Shown here piece after piece: positions 1-5,583 of a stretch of 5,583 nt of DNA; within the stretch, counting starts at the first letter, position 1; the number at the start of each line of letters is the position of its first letter. Made by a program: the position numbers and the translations under genes. This DNA is from Clostridia bacterium (GTDB taxonomy: Bacteria > Bacillota > Clostridia > Oscillospirales > Ruminococcaceae): NCBI GenBank assembly GCA_009177225.1, contig WFLZ01000171.1:12939-18521 (forward strand), read 5' to 3'. Below the pieces are notes generated by a model. That model was not told the DNA's origin. It saw only the letters and a list, made by a program, of their open reading frames with translations, and made no database searches.

Positions 1-2021
1 ACTTCTTTTTTGTATTTCTCAAATGTCTTGTTCATCTTGTATTCATAACTTTCCTTGTTAGTTGTAAAAGCATAAGAAGTCTGTAAATAGTTATTCTGAA
101 AGTACGGACTTAAAACGTAATTCATGAGGTCCCACGCACCGTCAGGACAATTCGTATCGGTGAGAATTGAAAAGCACATATCATTTGCTGTTGAAATCCC
201 TCCCGTTCTGTCATTTGACGGCGGAATCAGGAATGTGTAATTATCACCTGAATAAAGTCCTGTCTGTACTGGAAAATTAACGAAATTATCAAAACAGTAC
301 ATCAAACCGATATCATAAAGAAGTGCTGTTTTGCGGAGTACACTTGTTTCAGCTTCTCTGTTTTCAATTTCCTGCTGTTCAGTTCCCCAGTCAGAATTTT
401 CCCACCTGTAAGGTTCATTTATTTCAACTGTATTGCAGAAGTTAAGCAGATGTATAAAGTCTTCATTGTTGAAGTCACAGGTGTAATTGTCATAATCAAT
501 CCAGTTACCACAATTATTCAATAAGTTATAAAAAAGGTATTCACGATATGCAAAAGATGAATTTTTAGAACCTAAATACATACCTTCAGGCATATTCTCC
601 GCAAAGTTTAAAAACTCGTCATAATTCCAATAAGTGTAATCTCTGCTGATAATGTCACTGTTTGCAAGGTATACGCCTTCAATATCGAACGCAACTGGAA
701 TGCCATACAGACCTCCTTTGTATTCGTAAGCCTGTAAAATGTTTTCCAGTATGTCGTCCTGTTTTATACCGTCGTTGTTTTCCATATAGTCATACAGGTT
801 AGCAAATGCTCCTAAGTTAGCGTAACGGTACATGAACGCTGTTTCCCGATATGCGAAAAGGTCGGGAGCGTCACCACTAAGAACGTCAAGTTTAAGGTCG
901 TCAATATCATCATATTTTTTGATTTCTACATTGTACAGGTCACTTTGTTTGCTGTACATCATGGCTATTTCGGGAGCGTTGTTACTCCAGTTTATGCACC
1001 CTAAAGTTAAATCAGTTTTGTTTTCAACGTAGTCATCGGGGCGTACTGTCAGTATATCGAAAAACATACCGTCCGCAAGCGTCTGGTCGTCACCGCAGAT
1101 AACAAATTTCCCCTCACCGCCGTAACACGCAAAGTAAATTCCCGATGGTGAAACGTTTGAATCGGTGAAGTCAAGAATCTGAATAAATTCGTCATTGTAA
1201 TCAAGACCGAAAATACCCTCGTTCATTACAAAAAACAGTTTGAAACCACCCTCACCCCTGAATACAGAACCAGTCCGATTTATATATTTTCCATACTCCT
1301 TTGCATTATTACTGTTGACGGAAAGTCCCTCTGAAACGGAATATTTTTTCCAGTCACAAGCGTAGGTTTTTCCCTCTGTATCGGTAGCAAAGACCATATT
1401 TTGCTTGTCGTTGTTTATGTTGAAAATTTCACCGTCTGCCATGACAAGAGCAAATCCGTCTCTGAACGAAATGACATAATTTTCGCCATATTCATAAAAG
1501 CCGTCTATATAGCCGAAATCCTCGTAATTGTGGAATCCGTCTATTTCATGAGTTTCAAGAAGTTCGCCGTCCGGTGAATATATGCGTATCTCCGGCGAGA
1601 CAACGGCTTTTTTAGCAAAGTCCTCATAATCTGTAATTTCCTTTTCTGGATAGTCCGTATAGATACACAGCATTATTATTGAACCGTCCTGTTTCGTGCA
1701 ACAAGCTGTCTCGTGTGGAATGTCATCGCCTTTCATGATAACAACTGAATCTGTTTCGTTCATATTTTCGTCGTAGGACATTATTTTTATTTCGTCGTTT
1801 TTGGATTTGTAGATAAACTTTACTCCGTCGTTATAGAAAAGTCCCATTCTTTGCGATATATCGTCGGGAAAAGACAAGTGTTCCTGTTTATACACAAGCT
1901 GGGTAATTTCTACGCCTTTTGGTTCGGAAGAAATTTCCGGAGTATTTTTCTTGTCTTTTTTTGCACACGATACGCCTGACAGCATGACCAGCAAAGTCGT
2001 TAATATTAAGATTTTTTTCAT
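1..2021 (-). CDS. Large extracellular solute-binding lipoprotein with propeller-like N-terminal half (3' end cut by window)
   Basis: The frame is open from the ATG at 2019-2021 to the window edge (673 codons plus two bases); I checked every codon and found no stop. Residues 1-18 are a lipoprotein signal peptide (MKK, then a hydrophobic run) ending at Cys19. The box reads SGVSC, which fits the broad PROSITE-style lipobox but lacks the usual Leu at -3. A Lys/Asp-rich linker follows. Residues about 45-330 are rich in repeated strand-turn units (YDENMNE, YSPDGELLE, DTEGKTYAC), suggesting a beta-propeller. Residues from about 335 resemble a family 1 ABC solute-binding protein: APDLFAYRE, GGLYGIP at about 436-442, and the closing NYVLSPYFQ at about 634. 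The mature protein should be anchored outside the membrane and bind a small ligand, probably sugar or peptide. Perhaps 50-100 residues are missing. AAGGAGG lies 9 bases before the start. No transporter permease for it is visible here. Confidence 0.85.
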   Translation of the reverse strand, partial: MKKILILTTLLVMLSGVSCAKKDKKNTPEISSEPKGVEITQLVYKQEHLSFPDDISQRMGLFYNDGVKFIYKSKNDEIKIMSYDENMNETDSVVIMKGDDIPHETACCTKQDGSIIMLCIYTDYPEKEITDYEDFAKKAVVSPEIRIYSPDGELLETHEIDGFHNYEDFGYIDGFYEYGENYVISFRDGFALVMADGEIFNINNDKQNMVFATDTEGKTYACDWKKYSVSEGLSVNSNNAKEYGKYINRTGSVFRGEGGFKLFFVMNEGIFGLDYNDEFIQILDFTDSNVSPSGIYFACYGGEGKFVICGDDQTLADGMFFDILTVRPDDYVENKTDLTLGCINWSNNAPEIAMMYSKQSDLYNVEIKKYDDIDDLKLDVLSGDAPDLFAYRETAFMYRYANLGAFANLYDYMENNDGIKQDDILENILQAYEYKGGLYGIPVAFDIEGVYLANSDIISRDYTYWNYDEFLNFAENMPEGMYLGSKNSSFAYREYLFYNLLNNCGNWIDYDNYTCDFNNEDFIHLLNFCNTVEINEPYRWENSDWGTEQQEIENREAETSVLRKTALLYDIGLMYCFDNFVNFPVQTGLYSGDNYTFLIPPSNDRTGGISTANDMCFSILTDTNCPDGAWDLMNYVLSPYFQNNYLQTSYAFTTNKESYEYKMNKTFEKYKKE

Positions 2022-2111
2022 ATAAAAGTACCTCCTTAGTGCTTTTATAAGTAAGTGACTTTAAACGCTGAAAAAGACGAAAATTTTTCTAGATTTGTAG
2101 AAACAGACAAA

Positions 2112-2140
2112 ATTAGTGCTATATATTTGTTTGATGTCAA
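2112..2140 (-). promoter_or_regulatory. Candidate sigma-A promoter of the lipoprotein gene
   Basis: On the minus strand a perfect TTGACA (2135-2140) is followed after exactly 17 bases by ACTAAT (2112-2117), which matches the -10 consensus at four of six positions. Transcription would begin near 2105, leaving a leader of about 85 bases before the ATG at 2021. I see no convincing riboswitch or attenuator fold in that leader. The -35 box directly abuts the T-run of the preceding operon's terminator, so little sequence is left unassigned between the two transcription units. Confidence 0.6.
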
Positions 2141-2141
2141 T

Positions 2142-2182
2142 AAAAAAAGCAATGTTCCTCAAAATCGGGAACACTGCTTTTT
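2142..2182 (-). terminator. Rho-independent terminator after the permease-acyltransferase gene
   Basis: The arms AAAAAGCA-TGTTCC and GGAACA-TGCTTTTT pair as two helices separated by a single A/C mismatch, around a loop of about eight bases. On the minus strand the stem is followed by an uninterrupted T-run of seven. It begins about 12 bases after the TAA stop at 2194-2196. The plus-strand side also ends in GCTTTTTG, so it may work in both directions, although no plus-strand gene reads towards it. Confidence 0.85.
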
Positions 2183-2193
2183 GTTTTATAAAA

Positions 2194-4833
2194 TTATTCG
2201 AAATAGAAATATTCAACGGCAAACTGAATTTTTGTGGCATTGAAACCGTCGTCCGAGTTCTTAGGAAATATAAAGTAAGTATTGTCGGGAGTTGAAAGTG
2301 TTACGCACTGTCCTTGACCTCTGTAATTATATTCCGTGTGAATACTCGGCATTGACTTGTTTGTAAATTCAAGTGCAACATTTTTATTGCCGTCATAATG
2401 AACGAAACTTAGTGTAAATTTTTTACTGTCGTGGGTAAGTCTGCCTTCACCGCAGTCGATGAAGTTTTTAGCGTTTGGGAGAGCCTGAATTTTTACCGGA
2501 ATGTCAAGACCGTATTTTCCGGACTTTATTTCACTGATAACCTGATTTCTTTCCCACTCGTACCAGTCGGGAATATATATTTTTTCGCCGTTGCTTTCAA
2601 GAGTGCCGAACTCGTCCATTTTCCAACGTTTTCCGCAGGACGTACAGAATATTTCAGCGTTTTCTGTTTTCATGGAAAACTGCTTTTTGCAGTTTCTGCA
2701 CTGATATAACGGCTTTTCAAGTCCCTCCGCACGTTTCGGGTAAGTTATGGAAATTTTATTTTCACGCTGATAACGATATTCGTCAAATTCAAGAAGTTCT
2801 GAAAGACGACTGTGTATTTCTGCTACGGAAAGCGTCTTTACTTCGTCGGCGATAAGTGCGTAAGTCATATCAGCGGTGAGACGAGCCTCTTTTCTTTTTG
2901 ACAAGTTCCATATCGGCGACTGTAGATAATTTCCTTTCATATTCAGTGTTACAACCGGATAACCGAATTTTTTTATCATTTTTGCAACAGACATCTGTAA
3001 TTCTGAACTTGTGCCGACATTCTCATAACGTGCCGACGGATAAAGCACAATTATATCCCCACGGTCAAGAACACGTTTTATATTTTTTATAAGGGAGATA
3101 TCATTTACAAATTTTCTTGTACCAAGACAACCAGCCTGTCTGTATATCCATTCACCATAATTTTCAAATCCCTCAAGTTCGGAAATATAATTTGCTCTGT
3201 GTGGAAATAACGCAAGGGGAGTTACATAAAAATCTGTGAATGACTGATGTGTTCCAAGTACGAGATACGGCGGTTTGATACCTCTGCTGTCGCCTTTGTT
3301 TATTTTAAGTTTTCCAGAACTTGTGAGAATTTTGCACGCAAGCCACATAAGAGGAGTAATGAAAAGATTCTGTCTCGGAGGTTCACGACGGCGGTCAAAA
3401 GGTTTTGTATCGGGGTGAAAACGTGCATCAGGACTGATGTATCTTCTTACTGGCGGAATCAGTGAGACAAGAAAATATATCAGTGCAGTTGAGAGAAAAC
3501 CAAGACCCGTAGGTGTAAGCTTAAAAAGAAGTGGTGAATAGATTTCTGCCGTTATGGGATTGTATATCGAAAGCGAAATAATACAGCCACAGACAAGGCA
3601 TACCAAGCTTACTATATTAAAACCTTTTGTGTAAAAATATACATTGTTTTTGTCGTTGGAGAAAGCACTTCTGAAATCAAGTTTTTGTCTGCGTACCCAG
3701 AAGAAATCAACAAAAAGCAGTGCAGCAAAGGGTGCATATATGTACGCACTTATGGTCAGGAAAGTTCCGAAATATTCGACAATTTTTCCCCATATACAGA
3801 GTAATGAGACATAAAGTGCGAGTATTCCTATAAGTGTATTGTACTTTGCTTTCGGAAATGTGGTTTTCAGCATAACGCCGTAAAGGTACGAACCGACCGA
3901 CTGTGTACCGATATTGGCAAACGCCACAAGCAAAAGAGAACATAGTGCAAGGGCAGGGGAGGCAAGAGTGGAAAGCATTTCTGTAGGGTCAGTGGATTCA
4001 ACGCCTGTTTTCAGACGCATTGCAATCGCCATTACTGCTCCGACTACAACAAAAAAAGAACCGGCAAGTCCCTGTCCGAGAACTCCGGCATAATATGCTG
4101 AACGTTCACTTTTGCAAAGTCTCGGTATACCTGCCATACCGCCGACAAGCGTTATTACAAACGCAAAATTTGCTTCAAGTGCAAGCGTATAGGCAGTGCT
4201 GCTTGTCATTCCGGAAAGAGCAGGTTTGTAGTTTATTATCTCGGACGGGTCTGCCGAGCGGAAACCTATTACCATGACAAGTCCACCGACTGCAACAAGA
4301 GCAGGTACGAGAATACGGGTGGTAACGGTTATTGCGTGTACTCCACGCCATGCCATGAAACTGCCGAGAAGGACGCAGAAAAGTTGTAAAAATTTGTGAG
4401 TTATCGGTGGAGCGTGTATGCCAAATAACGTTCCGAGATTCATCATTGACGACGCAAACAGGTCGCAGCAGACTGCGTACCACGGAAAATTTATGACGAT
4501 TATCACCACAGCAAGTACTTTTACACCACGGGTACCTAATGTACTTTTCAGCCATACCCATATATCAATGCCGAATCTTGCTGACAGTATTACGGGAAGC
4601 TGATAAATCATCAGCATAAGAAATGCACCTGCAAACGCTGTTATCAGCAATTGTCTGAATCCTACCAGTCCTGTGAGATATGCACCTTGTGTATAACTCC
4701 ATGTGGCTATACAGTAACCGGAAAGTACAAGTAGTGCATCAATAAAGCCATATGTACGTTCCTTTTTGTTTGCGGGGATATATCCGCAGTATACTTCATT
4801 TTCTATTTCCCTTTCGGAAATATTCCTGTTCAT
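2194..4833 (-). CDS. NCS1-type permease fused to PlsC-like acyltransferase, zinc ribbon and beta-rich C-terminal domain
   Basis: The protein has 879 residues in four parts. Residues about 19-460 form a 12-helix permease resembling the nucleobase:cation symporter-1 (CodB/purine-cytosine) family; family-like stretches include GYIPANKKERTYGF near the N-terminus and FANIGTQSVGSYLYG at about 305-319. A basic Pro/Arg linker (about 461-500) leads to a glycerolipid-type acyltransferase with the HX4D motif HQSFTD at 529-534, a GTR motif-II candidate at 571-573 and a motif-III region YPSARYENVGT at 598-608. A C-X2-C-X14-C-X2-C zinc ribbon follows (Cys712, 715, 730, 733), then about 140 beta-rich residues. 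The acyltransferase-ribbon-tail order resembles standalone clostridial acyltransferases, as I recall the family; the N-terminal permease is the odd part. No ribosome site precedes Met496, so separate translation of the enzyme half looks unlikely. The start is set by AGGAGG 9 bases upstream and a 4-base ATGA overlap with the preceding gene. Transport and acyl substrates are unknown. Confidence 0.88.
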   Translation of the reverse strand: MNRNISEREIENEVYCGYIPANKKERTYGFIDALLVLSGYCIATWSYTQGAYLTGLVGFRQLLITAFAGAFLMLMIYQLPVILSARFGIDIWVWLKSTLGTRGVKVLAVVIIVINFPWYAVCCDLFASSMMNLGTLFGIHAPPITHKFLQLFCVLLGSFMAWRGVHAITVTTRILVPALVAVGGLVMVIGFRSADPSEIINYKPALSGMTSSTAYTLALEANFAFVITLVGGMAGIPRLCKSERSAYYAGVLGQGLAGSFFVVVGAVMAIAMRLKTGVESTDPTEMLSTLASPALALCSLLLVAFANIGTQSVGSYLYGVMLKTTFPKAKYNTLIGILALYVSLLCIWGKIVEYFGTFLTISAYIYAPFAALLFVDFFWVRRQKLDFRSAFSNDKNNVYFYTKGFNIVSLVCLVCGCIISLSIYNPITAEIYSPLLFKLTPTGLGFLSTALIYFLVSLIPPVRRYISPDARFHPDTKPFDRRREPPRQNLFITPLMWLACKILTSSGKLKINKGDSRGIKPPYLVLGTHQSFTDFYVTPLALFPHRANYISELEGFENYGEWIYRQAGCLGTRKFVNDISLIKNIKRVLDRGDIIVLYPSARYENVGTSSELQMSVAKMIKKFGYPVVTLNMKGNYLQSPIWNLSKRKEARLTADMTYALIADEVKTLSVAEIHSRLSELLEFDEYRYQRENKISITYPKRAEGLEKPLYQCRNCKKQFSMKTENAEIFCTSCGKRWKMDEFGTLESNGEKIYIPDWYEWERNQVISEIKSGKYGLDIPVKIQALPNAKNFIDCGEGRLTHDSKKFTLSFVHYDGNKNVALEFTNKSMPSIHTEYNYRGQGQCVTLSTPDNTYFIFPKNSDDGFNATKIQFAVEYFYFE

Positions 4834-5000
4834 AGGAAAGCACCTCCTATGACAAGGACAAAAAACAGAGCTGTGATTATGCCTGCTGTTATGTAGTCTT
4901 TTTTTGTCATCTGTCTGGCAGCACCGACAGGTTTATCTTCAAGAATACATTTCTCAAGATAATTGATACGTTCTTCAAGTTCTTTTTCGGTTTCGTTCAT
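4830..5000 (-). CDS. Small coiled-coil, single-pass membrane protein (56 aa)
   Basis: The reading frame begins at ATG 4998-5000 and ends at TGA 4830-4832. Residues 3-23 are highly charged with hydrophobic residues at 8, 12, 15 and 19, which is heptad spacing for a short coiled coil. Residues about 37-56 (YITAGIITALFFVLVIGGAF) form one membrane helix at the extreme C-terminus, so it looks tail-anchored with its N-terminus in the cytoplasm. AAAGGG lies 8 bases before the start, and an in-frame stop a few codons upstream rules out extension. Its last codons contain the ribosome site of the permease-acyltransferase gene, and its stop overlaps that gene's start, so the two are probably translationally coupled. 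I recognise no family. By position and shape it could be a regulatory or assembly subunit of the fusion protein, which is inference. Confidence 0.8.
   Translation of the reverse strand: MNETEKELEERINYLEKCILEDKPVGAARQMTKKDYITAGIITALFFVLVIGGAFL
4843..4848 (-). promoter_or_regulatory. Ribosome binding site of the fusion gene, inside the small gene
   Basis: AGGAGG on the minus strand, 9 bases before the ATG at 4831-4833, lies within the final codons (Ile-Gly-Gly-Ala) of the 56-residue gene. Together with the ATGA overlap it fixes the start of the fusion protein and points to coupled translation. Confidence 0.85.
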
Positions 5001-5037
5001 GAAAACATCCCTTTCTGTAAATATTTATAACTTAAAT

Positions 5038-5045
5038 CCTCCTTT
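5038..5045 (-). promoter_or_regulatory. Shine-Dalgarno-like sequence with no start codon after it
   Basis: AAAGGAGG lies at the very beginning of the predicted transcript, about 38 bases before the real start at 5000. No ATG, GTG or TTG stands at a usable distance, and the reading frames nearby close quickly. The actual start uses the weaker AAAGGG at 5009-5014. It might be a ribosome standby site or a relic of a lost start. Confidence 0.4.
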
Positions 5046-5052
5046 CCTGATA

Positions 5053-5081
5053 ATTATACCACTTTAATCAGATATTTTCAA
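5053..5081 (-). promoter_or_regulatory. Sigma-A promoter of the small-protein/permease-acyltransferase operon
   Basis: TTGAAA (5076-5081) and a perfect TATAAT (5053-5058) are separated by exactly 17 bases on the minus strand. The DNA just upstream (5082-5115) is almost pure A/T, as in an UP element. Transcription should start near 5046-5048, giving a leader of about 46 bases. No operator-like palindrome overlaps the boxes, so expression may be fairly constitutive. Confidence 0.8.
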
Positions 5082-5134
5082 TACATAATTTATAATTCTT
5101 TTTTTAATTTAATACATCTCATTGATAACAAAAA

Positions 5135-5161
5135 ATTATGGCAGCTCAAAACTGCCATAAT
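5135..5161 (-). terminator. Rho-independent terminator, perfect 10-bp stem
   Basis: ATTATGGCAG (5135-5144) and CTGCCATAAT (5152-5161) are exact reverse complements around a 7-base loop. On the minus strand the stem runs straight into a T-run (TTTTT, then GTT). It lies 17 bases past the TGA at 5179-5181 and stops readthrough from the right before the operon promoter at 5053-5081. The plus-strand side has only CTTATTT after the stem, so termination there would be weak. Confidence 0.88.
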
Positions 5162-5178
5162 CTTATTTATGAAAAGTA

Positions 5179-5361
5179 TCAGTAGTCGATATCAATATTA
5201 CCGCTGAATAGGAAACACAGGTCAGTGCTTCCACTGATAGATTCGGTAACGGGGTCTTTTATTTCTGACATTATAGCTTTTTCTACCGGACGTGAGTGAT
5301 ATAACAGATAAAGCTGATTATTGAGTTCGAGGATAAAAGGAACAATCCCACATAAAATTAT
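5179..5361 (-). pseudogene. Open frame with no start codon; probable C-terminal remnant of a lost gene
   Basis: Sixty codons are open between an in-frame TAA (5362-5364) and the TGA at 5179-5181. The product reads like real protein (ILELNNQLYLLYHSRPVEKA, then SGSTDLCFLFSGNIDIDY at the end) and its stop sits just before a strong terminator, as expected for a true gene end. There is no ATG, GTG or TTG with a ribosome site at its beginning. The only in-frame ATG lies at about 5269-5271, would give a 30-residue peptide, and I noted no clear ribosome site for it. I do not recognise the family. The simplest reading is the surviving 3' end of a gene whose front part was lost by deletion or by arrival of the neighbouring esterase region. 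A short functional peptide or chance open frame remains possible. Confidence 0.45.
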
Positions 5362-5371
5362 TTATTAAACA

Positions 5372-5395
5372 ACTGATTTTATGCAGATAATCAGT
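5372..5395 (-). terminator. Weak hairpin after the esterase gene
   Basis: ACTGATT (5372-5378) and AATCAGT (5389-5395) pair perfectly over 7 bases around a 10-base loop, 17 bases beyond the esterase stop. On the minus strand it is followed by TGTTTAATAAAT, which is U-rich but interrupted, and the stem is poor in G/C. It may be a weak terminator, leaving the stronger hairpin at 5135-5161 to catch readthrough. Confidence 0.35.
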
Positions 5396-5412
5396 AGATT
5401 TAATTTTTTAGT

Positions 5413-5583
5413 TTATGCTTTGAAAACTGCTCTTACAAAGTTGTAAATGTGAGCATGAATGCTATTGTCGCCATGATATCCACCGTTGACATAATGCCAT
5501 ATATGTGGCACATTGTTTTGAGCAAAATTATTATGATAATTTTCAGGATTTGAATAAACAATAGTGTCATTGCTTCCGGCTGT
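5413..5583 (-). CDS. CE1-like esterase (feruloyl/acetyl-xylan type), C-terminal fragment
   Basis: Only the final 56 codons and the TAA (5413-5415) are inside the window; the gene continues beyond 5583. The fragment opens with AGSNDTIVYSNPENY, where the Asp after GSN fits the acid of an alpha/beta-hydrolase triad. It later has WHYVNGGYHGD, where the His fits the catalytic histidine, and closes with HAHIYNFVRAVFKA, a final helix typical of this fold. These features recall carbohydrate esterase family 1 enzymes that release ferulate or acetate from plant xylan. The nucleophile elbow lies outside the window, so the class cannot be confirmed. No dockerin or other module follows the catalytic domain at this end. 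It has no visible operon link with the genes to its left, being separated by a remnant and terminators. Confidence 0.65.
   Translation of the reverse strand, partial: TAGSNDTIVYSNPENYHNNFAQNNVPHIWHYVNGGYHGDNSIHAHIYNFVRAVFKA

Noticed and set aside
832..1032. Plus-strand open frame of 66 codons
   Set aside because: It lies wholly opposite the lipoprotein coding sequence, has no ribosome site I could support and no family features. The other plus-strand frames within 2431-4603 and the minus-strand frames at 3707-3943 and 4175-4561 are likewise shadows of the fusion gene.
2026..2070. Alternative promoter with TATAAA close to the lipoprotein gene
   Set aside because: The only -35 candidate (TTTCAG) is poor, and the transcript would begin at the ribosome site itself. 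The TTGACA-17-ACTAAT pair further upstream fits better.
2055..2243. Plus-strand open frame of 62 codons across the intergenic region
   Set aside because: It runs through the lipoprotein promoter and both arms of the terminator hairpin, and into the end of the fusion gene. Its composition is that of noncoding DNA.
3250..3453. Possible second gene start between the permease and acyltransferase halves (Met496, ATG at 3346-3348)
   Set aside because: The frame is continuous and the bases before this ATG on the coding strand (CATTACTCCTCTT) contain no Shine-Dalgarno sequence, so one fused product is the simpler reading.
1..5583. CRISPR array, tRNA, rRNA, insertion sequence or attachment site
   Set aside because: No spaced direct repeats, cloverleaf, transposase-like frame or paired terminal repeats were seen on either strand.

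Overview
The window suggests a low-GC Gram-positive anaerobe of the class Clostridia, most like a fibre-degrading Ruminococcus or a close relative in Oscillospiraceae. The signs are AT-rich spacers, strong AGGAGG ribosome sites, sigma-A type promoters, a large solute-binding lipoprotein, and the C-terminus of a CE1-like carbohydrate esterase. The taxonomic call is inference from protein style. Every gene I can support lies on the minus strand, so the window reads from right to left.

Right end, 5413-5583: the last 56 codons of a secreted-type alpha/beta-hydrolase esterase that enters from beyond the window. The 412 bases between it and the next intact gene (5001-5412) hold four things: a weak inverted repeat after the esterase, an open frame with no start that looks like a gene remnant (5179-5361), a strong intrinsic terminator (5135-5161), and a near-consensus promoter (5053-5081).

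Middle, 2194-5000: a two-gene operon driven by that promoter. The first gene encodes a 56-residue protein with a short coiled coil followed by one membrane helix. Its stop codon overlaps the start of the second gene (ATGA, 4 bases). The second gene encodes an 879-residue protein with an unusual architecture: an NCS1-type nucleobase/cation permease with about 12 helices, fused in frame to a PlsC-like HX4D acyltransferase, a four-cysteine zinc ribbon and a beta-rich C-terminal domain. A hairpin terminator at 2142-2182 closes the operon.

Left end, 1-2021: a separately promoted gene for a lipoprotein of at least 673 residues, cut by the window edge. It has a beta-rich, propeller-like N-terminal half and an ABC-type extracellular solute-binding C-terminal half. 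I saw no frameshift or in-frame stop along its length.

How the genes work together: the small protein and the permease-acyltransferase fusion are almost certainly co-translated, and both sit in the membrane. The likeliest reading is a membrane-embedded lipid-acylating enzyme whose activity is tied to a transport or sensing module, with the small coiled-coil protein as partner or regulator. The substrate of either half cannot be read from the sequence. The solute-binding lipoprotein is a neighbour with its own promoter, and a functional link to the fusion is unproven.
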